Assembly: GCA_001830285.1 (NCBI GenBank)
Contig: MHYY01000017.1
Span: 1-35,926 of the forward strand
DNA: 35,926 bases
Reading direction: 5' to 3'
Source: Planctomycetes bacterium RIFCSPLOWO2_12_38_17
GTDB taxonomy: Bacteria > Planctomycetota > Brocadiia > Brocadiales > Brocadiaceae
Below, piece by piece: positions 25,214 to 34,612 of this stretch. A program made the position numbers and the translations under genes. Under the pieces are notes generated by a model. That model was not told where the DNA came from and made no database searches. It saw only the letters and a list, made by a program, of their open reading frames with translations. Each line of letters begins with the position of its first letter. Position 1 is the stretch's first letter.

Positions 25214-26427
25214 GGATATTGCAAGTTCATGACCATTATTTGCCGTGGGGTGGGGCTGAGGTTTACTTCACCGATATTATTAATTCCCTTGAGGAAAGAG
25301 GACTTGAGATTGCCGTTCTATATTCGGCCATGAAGGATAATGGGTATAAAAGTAGTAGGAGAAAAGAGTATTTTATTCCGCCATCACCCGGTCTTTTACG
25401 GGGTTTATCCCTGATAAAAGAGGTTAGGAAAATAGTAGACGAGGTCAATCCTGATATAATTCATATACACGGTTTTCATGGTTATACTAGTCCTTTAGTT
25501 ATAAGGGAAATGATAAGGATGCGGCCGACTATACATACAGCGCATGATATTATGGCGTTTTGCTTAAACCGCAAAAAGATATATAATCCGGAGGATAATA
25601 TCTGCAAGAGACCTGTCGGCTGGGGTTGTTTGACTTCCGGATGTATAGGGTTCTCTGAAAAGGGTAGTATTATATCAACTTTAAAAAATATAATAATTCA
25701 AAATACTGAGATGCGGCAATATAGAAAACTCATAAAGATTATCGTTGCGAGTAAATATATGAGGGATGAATTAGTCAGGAACGGAGTCTCAATAGAAAAT
25801 ATAGAGATACTTTATTATTATTTAAACGTAGAAAACGATTGGTTTGATTGGAGAGAAAAAGAAGAGAAAAGCAATATTATTCTTTATGTTGGTAGGATTG
25901 AAAAGAATAAAGGAGTGGGGGAATTAATTGATATTTTAAGTTTAATACAAGATATTCAGTGGCGGGCGAAAATTATTGGTTATGGTAGTTATGAATGCGA
26001 GGCAAGGAAGAAGATTGATGCTGTTGGGCTCTCAAGTAAAATAGATTTGGTTGGACATATACAGCATAGCAATTTATCGCAATATTATAATGAAGCAGCC
26101 GTGGTTGTTGTGCCATCCATATATCCTGAGCCTTTTGGTCTTATAGGAATTGAAGCAATGTATTTTGGAAAGCCTGTTGTCTCCTTTGATGTCGGCGGTA
26201 TAAGTGAATGGTTGAAAGATGGAGAAAACGGTTTTCTTGTAAAATTTCCTGATAAAAAACAATTTGCAGAAAGAATTAAACTTCTTTTAGAGGATAGTTC
26301 TTTAGCAGAGAAATTTGGTAGAAACGGAAAAGAAATGGTAAAACGTTTTATAAATAAGGATGAGCATGTTGATAGATTATTAAAAATATATAATAACGTT
26401 ATAGAAGAATGGAAGTATAGAAAGTAG
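25210..26427 (+). CDS. Glycosyltransferase family 4
   Basis: This 405-residue GT-B retaining transferase begins with the acceptor-domain motif HDHYLPWGGAEVYFTDII and has the family 4 donor site: VGRIEKNKGVGELI, then PSIYPEPFGLIGIEAMYFGKPVV with the E-x7-E arrangement, and DVGGISEWLKDGENGFLV. It should add one sugar from a nucleotide donor to the lipid-linked glycan. It is coupled to the GNAT-like gene by a four-base overlap and is followed by a 130-base gap, so a transcript boundary may lie after it. Confidence 0.92.
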   Translation: MRILQVHDHYLPWGGAEVYFTDIINSLEERGLEIAVLYSAMKDNGYKSSRRKEYFIPPSPGLLRGLSLIKEVRKIVDEVNPDIIHIHGFHGYTSPLVIREMIRMRPTIHTAHDIMAFCLNRKKIYNPEDNICKRPVGWGCLTSGCIGFSEKGSIISTLKNIIIQNTEMRQYRKLIKIIVASKYMRDELVRNGVSIENIEILYYYLNVENDWFDWREKEEKSNIILYVGRIEKNKGVGELIDILSLIQDIQWRAKIIGYGSYECEARKKIDAVGLSSKIDLVGHIQHSNLSQYYNEAAVVVVPSIYPEPFGLIGIEAMYFGKPVVSFDVGGISEWLKDGENGFLVKFPDKKQFAERIKLLLEDSSLAEKFGRNGKEMVKRFINKDEHVDRLLKIYNNVIEEWKYRK

Positions 26428-26557
26428 GGTATCTACTGTATATGGATATGCCGAAAAATGTGTTTATTTATGATTTTAGTATGATCTGAAACTATGTTTT
26501 TTTACAGATCGAATAACAAAGAATACGTTTAAAGAGGAGCGCTGGCGGGAATAGATT

Positions 26558-28327
26558 ATGGGAAAACAGATACGCAGCAGGGAATATGTTTTTGTAATTT
26601 TATCGTATATATTTTTAACAAGCCTTTTTACTTATCCGATGATTTTCGAAATAAATGTTCCTTACAACTTTAATAAGAAGGATTATTTATTTAATATTTG
26701 GAACCTTTGGTGGGTAAAAGAGGCACTTTTAAAACATATGATTATGCCCTATAAGACGGATTACATATTTTACCCTGTAGGCACTACCATGGCCTTTCAC
26801 ACAATGAATATGTATAACTACATAATTTCCTTACCGATACAATTATTTACATCAAGAACCGCAGCATACAACATTCTTTTTCTGCATACCTTCATTCTCA
26901 GTGCCTTCGGTTGTTACCTGTTGGTGCGTTATTTAACAAAGAACAGGATGGGTGCTTTTATAGGCGGGATAATATTTGCATTCTCAATATTTCACCAGGA
27001 GGAGTATGCAAGAATTAACGTAGCAACTATTCAATGGATACCATTATTTTGCCTTTTTTTTATAAAATTAATAAAAGATGGCGGCTTTAAGAATTGTTTC
27101 CTCTCCGCGATATTCCTCTCACTGATAGCCATTTCCTTCTGGGAATATTTTATTTTTACATTTTTTATAATTATTATTTTTTTGATTTATTACTACAAAA
27201 GCACATGGAAAACAGATTTTATAAAGATGTTCTTCGTTATGCTATGTATTAGTGCAATATTAGTAACGCCATTCATATACCCTTTAATTAAAGAATTATT
27301 ACATCGGGGAGAATACCTCTATGCGCCTTTATCATCCTATACACAGCTTCTGGGCTTAATGCCCTCAAAGGAATTTGGGCTTTATTCTTGGCCAACAGTG
27401 CTGGGTTATACAGTGTTAACATTATGTATTTATTTCGTATTTAAATTGAGGAGAGAAGATACCTGTGTTTGGCTCATAGCGACATGCGTATTCTTTGTTT
27501 TTGCCCTGGGACCGCATCTTATTATATTTAATAAGGATTTCCGCGAGATTCCATTACCATTTGCAATCTTAAAAAATATTCCTGTTGTCCAGGTAATAAG
27601 AACGCCGCACAGGTTTCTTTCTTTTGTTACACTAGGTACGGCTGTAATGGTTGGATTTGTAATTTCAGAGACAGTTATGAAGAAGAATTACAAGTTTGTA
27701 GTATTTCTTATAATTGGTTTAGTGATATTGGAATATCTTGCGATACCAAGGACTACCTTTTCTCAAATTAAAATTCCTGATATATACAAAAAGATTGCTA
27801 ACGATAAGGAGGATTATGTTGTAGTGGACGCCCCACTTAATGATTTTGGCGGCGCATACTCAATGTATTACCAGACGATACATGGGAAGAAAGTAGTAGG
27901 CGGTTATGTCGCAAGAACACCTTTATACTCCAAATATTTTATAGAAAACAATCCAGTCCTACACCTTCTTGCTGAGCCTGGTAATTATTATACAATCAAT
28001 CTTACAGAAAAAGAGATAAGCGAATCGTTAGACAATCTGAAGAAAAATGGAATAAAATATGTAATTGTCCATAAAAATCTCATGGTAAAAAGGAGTTTCC
28101 AAAAAGTAAAAGAAAGTCAAAGAAATATTATTTCCGATATGTTTTTCCCTTATTCTGTAAACAAGCATAGAATAGAAGTGTGGCGGGGGGAGTCGGAGAG
28201 GGGCGATTATCAAAAGGTCTTTATGGACGGATCGGGATTTAATGATTTTATTACGTTCCTCAACAAAATCCTGTCAAACCCGGTATCCGAAGATGAAGTG
28301 GTTGTCGTATATGAAATCAGAAAATAA
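26558..28327 (+). CDS. Polytopic membrane protein, GT-C-like glycosyltransferase candidate
   Basis: This 589-residue protein has about ten hydrophobic helices spread over residues 10-405, then a soluble C-terminal domain (about 410-589) predicted to face the periplasm. The first loop, with NIWNLWWVKEALL, TDYIFYPVG and AFHT, resembles a family of uncharacterised membrane proteins often listed as GT-C type. GT-C enzymes use polyprenyl-phosphate sugars and act at the outer face of the membrane. An O-antigen polymerase (Wzy) role cannot be excluded, since no other polymerase candidate is in the window. AGAGGAG occurs about 17 bases before the start. A 130-base gap precedes it and a 121-base gap follows. 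Confidence 0.72.
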   Translation: MGKQIRSREYVFVILSYIFLTSLFTYPMIFEINVPYNFNKKDYLFNIWNLWWVKEALLKHMIMPYKTDYIFYPVGTTMAFHTMNMYNYIISLPIQLFTSRTAAYNILFLHTFILSAFGCYLLVRYLTKNRMGAFIGGIIFAFSIFHQEEYARINVATIQWIPLFCLFFIKLIKDGGFKNCFLSAIFLSLIAISFWEYFIFTFFIIIIFLIYYYKSTWKTDFIKMFFVMLCISAILVTPFIYPLIKELLHRGEYLYAPLSSYTQLLGLMPSKEFGLYSWPTVLGYTVLTLCIYFVFKLRREDTCVWLIATCVFFVFALGPHLIIFNKDFREIPLPFAILKNIPVVQVIRTPHRFLSFVTLGTAVMVGFVISETVMKKNYKFVVFLIIGLVILEYLAIPRTTFSQIKIPDIYKKIANDKEDYVVVDAPLNDFGGAYSMYYQTIHGKKVVGGYVARTPLYSKYFIENNPVLHLLAEPGNYYTINLTEKEISESLDNLKKNGIKYVIVHKNLMVKRSFQKVKESQRNIISDMFFPYSVNKHRIEVWRGESERGDYQKVFMDGSGFNDFITFLNKILSNPVSEDEVVVVYEIRK

Positions 28328-28448
28328 ATTTATTTCTGTTAATTTGGCTTTATGAGAATATTTTATTTGAAGCTCATAGAAAAGATACGCACATTCAATA
28401 ATGAAGTGCTATATTGATATTTGAAAGGATTGTGAAACTGTATTTAAA

Positions 28449-29741
28449 ATGAAAGTTACTTATGTATTACCTGTGTATTGGCCTGCCATTGGCGGATGTG
28501 AATTACATACTCATGAGTTAGTTAAAGTACTATCAGAGAGACACGATATTAACGTTATAACCCTGATTGATAATCAGCATGATAAACTCTCTGGTGACCT
28601 GTGGTTTGCATGTATACTTAAAGCACCAGCGAATGCAACAAGGTATAAAGATAATTTTGCAGATGTAACGAGATTGCCATTAACACCTGTTGAAAAGTTT
28701 GTAAATTTTCCTTTTGCTAGGATACAGAGTCCAAAATTGCCCAGCTTCATAATTAAGTTAGCGATGGAGAATTTATCGAACTTTTACATGAAGAAATTAC
28801 TAGGGTTAATAGAAGCTGCAGATGTTTTGCATTGTGTCCATGGAGGTGTTTCCTATCTTGGTTACGCAGCGCTTAAAGCTTCAAAAAGGCTTGGAATTCC
28901 TTTTGTATATACGCCTGTTTTACATTTGTATCATAAAAATCAGACTGTAGGTATAAATAATACGAATTATTATTCCTATAATCCTCAACTTTGTTTAAGT
29001 CCGAGGGGTTGGACAGATAATTACTGGTATAAATTATGTTGTGAAGCGGATGCTATTATAGCAATGACTGATTTTGAAAGGAATTTTTATATTAAGGAAG
29101 GTATAGATTCAAAGAAATTATACAATGTTGGTGTGGGACCTTTGGTTGCTGATAAAACAACAGAAGACATTAGGCAGAAGTATAATCTTAATAACAAAAG
29201 GATTATATTATTTTTAGGTCGTAATGTTGCATCTAAGGGTATGGAAGAGCTTTTAAAAGCTGCAAATATTGTGTGGGAGAAGTTCCCAGATACCTATTTT
29301 TTCTTTGCAGGACCAAAAGAAGGAAATTCTGAAGAGATATTTCGACGTTATTGTGATCCAAGAATTATTGTACTTGGTGTTGTATCAGAAAATGAAAAAA
29401 CAGCATTGTTGAAGGCTTGCAATGTTTTTTGCATGCCATCGTTAGAGGAAAGTCTTGGTGGTACATTCCTTGAGGCATGGATGTTTGAGAAACCAATAAT
29501 TGGAGCAAAAATTCCGCAATTAGTTGAAATTACCAATAATGGTCAGGGGGGATTCCTTGTAAATCCAACGCCGGAAGATATAGCATACAAAATAATAACA
29601 TTGCTTCAAAATCCTGAAACGGCAAGGTTTATGGGGCAATGGGGGAAACGGAGAGTACTTGAGAATTATACGTGGGAAATAATTATAAAAAAGGTCGAGG
29701 ATATTTATTACGATATTATAAAAAGACGTAAAAATATATGA
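28449..29741 (+). CDS. Glycosyltransferase family 4
   Basis: The 430-residue GT-B enzyme has the N-terminal motif LPVYWPAIGGCELHTHELVK and a C-terminal donor domain with FLGRNVASKGMEELLKAA, PSLEESLGGTFLEAWMFEKP (E-x7-E type) and QGGFLVNPTPEDIA. It is predicted to add a sugar to the lipid-linked intermediate. No membrane helix is visible. Its stop overlaps the start of the flavoprotein gene (ATGA). The ribosome binding site is weak, so its start (ATG at 28449) rests on the conserved N-terminus. Confidence 0.92.
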   Translation: MKVTYVLPVYWPAIGGCELHTHELVKVLSERHDINVITLIDNQHDKLSGDLWFACILKAPANATRYKDNFADVTRLPLTPVEKFVNFPFARIQSPKLPSFIIKLAMENLSNFYMKKLLGLIEAADVLHCVHGGVSYLGYAALKASKRLGIPFVYTPVLHLYHKNQTVGINNTNYYSYNPQLCLSPRGWTDNYWYKLCCEADAIIAMTDFERNFYIKEGIDSKKLYNVGVGPLVADKTTEDIRQKYNLNNKRIILFLGRNVASKGMEELLKAANIVWEKFPDTYFFFAGPKEGNSEEIFRRYCDPRIIVLGVVSENEKTALLKACNVFCMPSLEESLGGTFLEAWMFEKPIIGAKIPQLVEITNNGQGGFLVNPTPEDIAYKIITLLQNPETARFMGQWGKRRVLENYTWEIIIKKVEDIYYDIIKRRKNI

Positions 29742-31081
29742 GAAAAATAGTTATTTTAGGGGCTGGTCCAACAGGTCTTGGCGCAGCTTATCAATTAAAA
29801 AAGCTTAATTATAAAAATTGGCAGATATATGAGAAAAACAGTTATATAGGAGGTCTTTCTGCCAGTTTTAGGGATGGGCAGGGATTTACATGGGATATAG
29901 GAGGTCATATAATTTTCTCAACTGATAATAGGTTTAATTACCTTGTTGACGATTTGTTAGGTGACAAATCACTATCTTTTAAAAGAGAAAGTTGGGTATG
30001 GCTTAAAGACAATTTTATAAAATACCCGTTTCAGAATAATTTCCATACTCATCCTGATAAGGAAATAGTAATTGAATGTATTTTGGGGCTTATTGATAAT
30101 CTTTATAAGAATGGTAAATGTAGAAATTTCGAAGAATGGATTTATTATTTCTTTGGGAAAGGTATTGCAAGATATTTTATGACCCCATACAACAATAAGG
30201 TATGGGCATGTCCATTAGATAAGATGGACTATGGCTGGATAGCTGAAAGAGTTAGTGTTATAGACATAAAGAGAATTCTCCAAAACATCGTTTATAGTAG
30301 GGATGACAGTAATTGGGGACCAAACAATGTTTTTAAATACCCTCTTTTTGGCGGGATAGGTGGTTTGTTTGATAAGTTCTTACCTTACATAAATGGGCAT
30401 CTTTACTTAAACAAAAATGCTATAAAAGTTTCTGTAGAAAAAAAGGAAATTGTTTTTCAAGATGGAGAAAAGGTGTCATATGATTTATTAATTTCAACAA
30501 TTCCACTAAATGAACTTTTAAATAAAATAGAGAATAAACCAGAACAAATAAATAAGTCTGCTAAAGAATTTGTATGGAATGGGGGATACATGGTTGGTAT
30601 CGGAATTAACAAACCCTGTCCGAGTAAGAAAAATTGGATATACTTCCCACAGGATGATTCTCCATTTTATCGTGTTACATACCTCTCTAATTATTCACCC
30701 AACATGACTCCAAGAGGAAATTATTTTTCTTTTCTTGCAGAAACATCCTATTCGACTTGTAAATCAGTTTCTAAAGAAACAATTGTTGATGAGACTATAA
30801 GAGGATTGATTAATTCTAAACTTTTAGAAGAGGAAGACAAAGCTCAGATTGTTTCAACATATTTAATTGACGTGCAACACTCATTTCCTGTCCCTTTTCT
30901 CGGTAGAGATGAAGTATTGAGAGAGGTTCAAAGTTTCTTGTCGGGAAATGACATTTATTCCAGAGGACGATTTGGAGGATGGAAATATGAGGTAGGGAAT
31001 ATGGATAATTCGGTAATACAAGGTATGGAAATTGTAGAGAAGATATTGTTAAGTAGAGAAGAAACAATTTACAGGGTTTAA
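29738..31081 (+). CDS. FAD-dependent UDP-galactopyranose-mutase-like oxidoreductase
   Basis: This is a 447-residue flavoprotein. The dinucleotide-binding loop GAGPTGLG starts at residue 8, and YEKNSYIGGLSASF holds the ribose-binding acid. WDIGGHIIF and the segment MTPYNNKVWACPLDKM match UDP-galactopyranose mutase and its amine-oxidase-fold relatives. Such enzymes in glycan loci convert sugar rings (for example UDP-galactopyranose to galactofuranose) or oxidise sugar precursors. It is longer than typical bacterial UGM (about 370-390 residues), so the substrate may differ. It overlaps the GT4 gene by four bases and is followed after nine bases by a radical SAM gene. Confidence 0.78.
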   Translation: MRKIVILGAGPTGLGAAYQLKKLNYKNWQIYEKNSYIGGLSASFRDGQGFTWDIGGHIIFSTDNRFNYLVDDLLGDKSLSFKRESWVWLKDNFIKYPFQNNFHTHPDKEIVIECILGLIDNLYKNGKCRNFEEWIYYFFGKGIARYFMTPYNNKVWACPLDKMDYGWIAERVSVIDIKRILQNIVYSRDDSNWGPNNVFKYPLFGGIGGLFDKFLPYINGHLYLNKNAIKVSVEKKEIVFQDGEKVSYDLLISTIPLNELLNKIENKPEQINKSAKEFVWNGGYMVGIGINKPCPSKKNWIYFPQDDSPFYRVTYLSNYSPNMTPRGNYFSFLAETSYSTCKSVSKETIVDETIRGLINSKLLEEEDKAQIVSTYLIDVQHSFPVPFLGRDEVLREVQSFLSGNDIYSRGRFGGWKYEVGNMDNSVIQGMEIVEKILLSREETIYRV

Positions 31082-31090
31082 GATAATTTA

Positions 31091-32224
31091 ATGGTTCAAT
31101 TATTTAAGAAAATAAAACACGAACTCTCTTATGGTTTTGGAGCCAGTTATGCGCCATACCCCACAGGTATTACGATAGAACTTAACTATAACTGTATGTT
31201 TCGATGCAAAATATGTCAGATGTGGAAAGATGATTTTAAAAACACTCGACTTGTTGGCGATAAAATTCTTGGGAAAGATGAATTACTAAGAATTATAGAT
31301 GAACTCTCTGGTTTAAAAGTGAATTATATATATTTTTGCGGCGGAGAGCCATTCTTAAGAAATGATTTTTTTGATATAGTAGGTTATTGTAAATCAAAAA
31401 GAATTTACTGCTCAACTATTTCCAACGGTTATTTAATTGATGAAGGGCTTTCTGAAAAGATAGTTGCATCAAAGTTAGACTTACTTGGGATATCTATTGA
31501 TAGCGCTAGTAGCAGTTTACATGATGAAATTAGAGGTGCAAAAAATGCTTTTTATCGTGCAACTGAGGGTATAAGATTAATCAAGAAGAAACAAACGGAA
31601 CTTAATACAGAAATTCCCGAGGTATTCATAAACTGTACGGTTTCGTCTAGGAATTTCATGGTATTACATGAAATAGTAGATTTAGCTAAGTTGCTTAATG
31701 TCCGAAGAATAAATTTTAACTATCTTTCAGTATTAGATAGCAAGACTGTAGAGCTAACTAACCGTGTAATGGGTGAGAAGGTTGTTGGTTATCATACTTT
31801 TTCAAATATTGACACAGAATACCTACTTCAAAAAGAACAAGTAGACCAATTAGATTTTGTTATAGAAAATATTAAAAAGAAATGTGGTTCTGAAATCAAA
31901 TGTGATTTAGATCCAGCATTAGCTAATAAGAATAAAGAACTTTTGTTGGAAGGTAAATTTGCTGTCTCAAGATGCAATATACCATGGAAGTCGGCAATGA
32001 TTACTCCATTAGGTGACGTAGTACCTTGTGCCATGTTTACAGATTATAAAATGGGTAATATAAGAGAAGAAACTTTTAGTGAAATATGGAATAGTAAACG
32101 TGCTAGGCATATACGAAGGCTTCTTAGTAAATATCTCCCTCCTATATGTCAAAAGTGCTGTATGGTGCATACAGATACACCGTCTCTGGTAAAGAAAATA
32201 TATTATAAATTTAGGAATATGTAG
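31091..32224 (+). CDS. Radical SAM protein with C-terminal auxiliary cluster motif
   Basis: The 377-residue enzyme has the radical SAM site CMFRCKIC (Cys35, 39, 42) and FCGGEPFLRNDF for SAM binding. The C-terminal region has Cys295, Cys313 (GDVVPC), the NIREETFSEIWNS segment and CQKCC (Cys353, 356, 357). That spacing fits a SPASM/twitch auxiliary iron-sulfur domain with room for one extra cluster. Such proteins modify peptides, sugars or lipids by radical chemistry. The glycan context makes a sugar or lipid-linked intermediate a plausible target, but this is inference. It sits 9 bases after the flavoprotein and 3 bases before the next transferase. Confidence 0.85.
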   Translation: MVQLFKKIKHELSYGFGASYAPYPTGITIELNYNCMFRCKICQMWKDDFKNTRLVGDKILGKDELLRIIDELSGLKVNYIYFCGGEPFLRNDFFDIVGYCKSKRIYCSTISNGYLIDEGLSEKIVASKLDLLGISIDSASSSLHDEIRGAKNAFYRATEGIRLIKKKQTELNTEIPEVFINCTVSSRNFMVLHEIVDLAKLLNVRRINFNYLSVLDSKTVELTNRVMGEKVVGYHTFSNIDTEYLLQKEQVDQLDFVIENIKKKCGSEIKCDLDPALANKNKELLLEGKFAVSRCNIPWKSAMITPLGDVVPCAMFTDYKMGNIREETFSEIWNSKRARHIRRLLSKYLPPICQKCCMVHTDTPSLVKKIYYKFRNM

Positions 32225-32227
32225 TAG

Positions 32228-33433
32228 ATGTTCAAAGGAGAAAATGTAATTTGTATTTCCTGGTTGGTATGGGATTCGATTCCTCTTGTAATGCATCATA
32301 TGATGACAAGGTTAGCAAGGGATAATAGGGTATTGTTTGTAGACCCACCAGTGGCTTACAGCAATCTGATCATCCAGCCCGATTGGTGGAAGAATCATTT
32401 AAAAAAAACGCTATTGTGGCTCCGAGGAGTTAATCAGGTCAGGGAAAACCTCTTTGTTTATTATCCACCGCCATTATTATTGCAGTATGGTCACTTTAAA
32501 ATTGCAGACAGGGTAAGTCAAGCCATTACAGCATCCACGATTTCAAAAACGGCAAAACGCTTAGGCTTTACAACTCCGATATTATGGATATATCATCCCT
32601 ACGCTGTTTATCCCAAGGGACAGTTTAAGGAAAAACTGACCTGCTATGATTGTAATGATGATGTGGGGTTCTTCTATTCTCAAAATTTTAATAAAAGAAA
32701 AAAACTATCAGCGATGGAGGCCAACTTAACTAGAAAAGCAGATATTGTATTTGCTACATCGAAGTATCTTTTTAACCTACGTAAAATGCAAAATCCTAAT
32801 ACTTATTATCTTCCTTCAGGTATAGACTTTACGCTTTTTAATAAGTCTATTTCTTCTGATTGTAAAATTGCTCCGGAACTTGAAGCAATTTCTAAGCCAA
32901 TTATCGGTTTTGTTGGTGGCATGGTAAACTCAAAGATGAATTGGGAATGGATTCGCGAAGCATCGGTTTCTCATCCTAAGTGGACTTTTGTTTTTATTGG
33001 CCCATGTGTCGAACAGCCCCCTTTTTACATAACCCAGCAAAAAAACATCGTATTTTTAGGCCCCAAGCCTCAAGAAATATTACCTGCCTATATTACGGGT
33101 TTTGATGTATGCCTTATCCCATACCAGGGAGAAGCGTTCCTCAGGGCTTGCCAACCAACAAAGACCTTTGAATACCTTGCTGCTGGCAAACCTATAGTGG
33201 CTTCGTGGATACATGAATTAGAAGAATATAGTAATATTGTTTTCCTGTCTCGCACCATAGAAGAATTTGTGAGAAACATTGAATCGGCTTTGGTTGTTGG
33301 TAAGAAAGAGGAAATGATTAAATTGTATATCCAAACTGCTCAAGGGTACTCATGGGAAGACAGAGTGGAAAAGGCGTCTACGTTTGTAACCAAAATCATA
33401 AAAGATCGCGAAATGAATCAGATTAATAAATAA
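32228..33433 (+). CDS. Glycosyltransferase, GT4-like
   Basis: The 401-residue GT-B protein has an N-terminal acceptor domain containing VLFVDPP, LWIYHPYAV and CYDCNDD. Its C-terminal donor domain has IGFVGGMVNSKMNWEW, LGPKPQEILPAYI and CQPTKTFEYLAAGKPIVAS, the family 4 nucleotide-sugar site with its glutamate. The ordering and motifs resemble capsule and teichuronic acid transferases. It starts 3 bases after the radical SAM gene. The short gap and lack of a promoter suggest it is co-transcribed with it. Confidence 0.87.
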   Translation: MFKGENVICISWLVWDSIPLVMHHMMTRLARDNRVLFVDPPVAYSNLIIQPDWWKNHLKKTLLWLRGVNQVRENLFVYYPPPLLLQYGHFKIADRVSQAITASTISKTAKRLGFTTPILWIYHPYAVYPKGQFKEKLTCYDCNDDVGFFYSQNFNKRKKLSAMEANLTRKADIVFATSKYLFNLRKMQNPNTYYLPSGIDFTLFNKSISSDCKIAPELEAISKPIIGFVGGMVNSKMNWEWIREASVSHPKWTFVFIGPCVEQPPFYITQQKNIVFLGPKPQEILPAYITGFDVCLIPYQGEAFLRACQPTKTFEYLAAGKPIVASWIHELEEYSNIVFLSRTIEEFVRNIESALVVGKKEEMIKLYIQTAQGYSWEDRVEKASTFVTKIIKDREMNQINK

Positions 33434-33451
33434 GATGGGCAATATTCTTGA

Positions 33452-34612
33452 ATGGGAAAAATGGTAGACGAAATTCTGTATTTTATTTTGGAAAGAATAT
33501 TATGCCTTTCAAATGGTAAAAGCAAAACAATCAATCCGCTTGAGATTAAGCGTATTCTTGCCATAGGTGGAGGTGGCGGTATTGGTGACCTTCTGCGTGC
33601 CCTGCCAGCATTGGAATCACTTAATTACAATTTTCCACACGCAAAAATATCTTTGTTAGCTTCAAATATTTGTTCTGAGATACTAACGTTATTCCCAAAT
33701 AAACATATTATTTCTGAGGTAATTGAGTATGATCCGAAGAGGGGGCATAAAAGTATTTTAAAAAAACTATTTCTGGTATTATCTTTAAGGAAAAGACATT
33801 TTGACCTCACTTTTTTCCCTAGTAGGGGAGAAGGCATGAGAAAAGAAGTTTTAATGAATTTTATTATTGGGGCGACTCACAGGTTAGGGTTTGTTAAAGG
33901 AAGGGTTGGGTCATTGAATACTATAAAATTGGAATTGAGGGATGATGTCCCTATTATAAAGCAGAATCTTGATATACTGGCTGCTGCGAATTTGAAAATG
34001 CGGTATTCAGAAAAAACACTAGAAGTACCGGAAAAATATTTAACGGAAGCAAATGAATTTCTAATGCTACATACCCCCAATAATACGTTCCCAATTATCT
34101 CGATTCACCCTGGCGTATTGTGGTACTCAGAGCGTAGGTGTTGGCCGATTGAAAAATACGTTCAGCTTATAAAGAGTATAATTGATGAATTTGGCGCTAA
34201 AGTTGTTGTTGTTGGAAGTAAAGAAGAAACATTAATAAGTGAAACGCTTAACAAGAATATTAAGAGTCCATTTATTTTGAATATGATAGGCAAAACTACG
34301 GTTGTTCAGACAGCTGCTTTTATTAAAGTATCTCATTTATTCATAGGCAATGATTCCGGACCGTTTCATATAGCAAATTTCTTAAATGTACCTACGATTG
34401 TACTATTTGGTGCGACTTCGCCGTGGCAGGTTGTTTCATCAGTAAATAATTGTACGATTGTTTCAAAAAATCTAAATTGCAGTCCGTGTTATCTCCATTA
34501 CCCGGGACTCATGCCTGATTGTAAAGATGCGCGCTGTTTAAAGGAAATAGAAGTTGAAGAAGTTATGAATGCAGTAAGAAAGGAAATTAAAAAGCAAGCA
34601 GGACATGATTGA
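33452..34612 (+). CDS. Glycosyltransferase family 9 (heptosyltransferase-like)
   Basis: The 386-residue GT-B enzyme has the glycine-rich N-terminal motif GGGGGIGDLLRALPALESL and the donor-site signature GNDSGPFHIANFLNVPTIVLFGAT typical of family 9. It is a second member of that family in the locus, only distantly similar to the one at 21335. A cysteine cluster near the C-terminus (CSPC, then CKDARC) recalls motifs seen in other GT9 proteins. An alternative ATG three codons in (33461) is possible. It overlaps the GT2 gene by eight bases. Confidence 0.9.
   Translation: MGKMVDEILYFILERILCLSNGKSKTINPLEIKRILAIGGGGGIGDLLRALPALESLNYNFPHAKISLLASNICSEILTLFPNKHIISEVIEYDPKRGHKSILKKLFLVLSLRKRHFDLTFFPSRGEGMRKEVLMNFIIGATHRLGFVKGRVGSLNTIKLELRDDVPIIKQNLDILAAANLKMRYSEKTLEVPEKYLTEANEFLMLHTPNNTFPIISIHPGVLWYSERRCWPIEKYVQLIKSIIDEFGAKVVVVGSKEETLISETLNKNIKSPFILNMIGKTTVVQTAAFIKVSHLFIGNDSGPFHIANFLNVPTIVLFGATSPWQVVSSVNNCTIVSKNLNCSPCYLHYPGLMPDCKDARCLKEIEVEEVMNAVRKEIKKQAGHD

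Noticed and set aside
26483-26510. GATCTG/CAGATC inverted repeat between the GT4 and GT-C-like genes as a terminator
   Set aside because: The T-run lies in the 16-base loop instead of after the stem, and the stem has only six pairs.
29738-32224. Ladderane- or carotenoid-type pathway suggested by ketosynthase, carrier protein, radical SAM and FAD protein together
   Set aside because: The flavoprotein looks like UDP-galactopyranose mutase, not phytoene desaturase, the genes are 15 kb apart within glycosyltransferases, and other fatty acid enzymes are missing.
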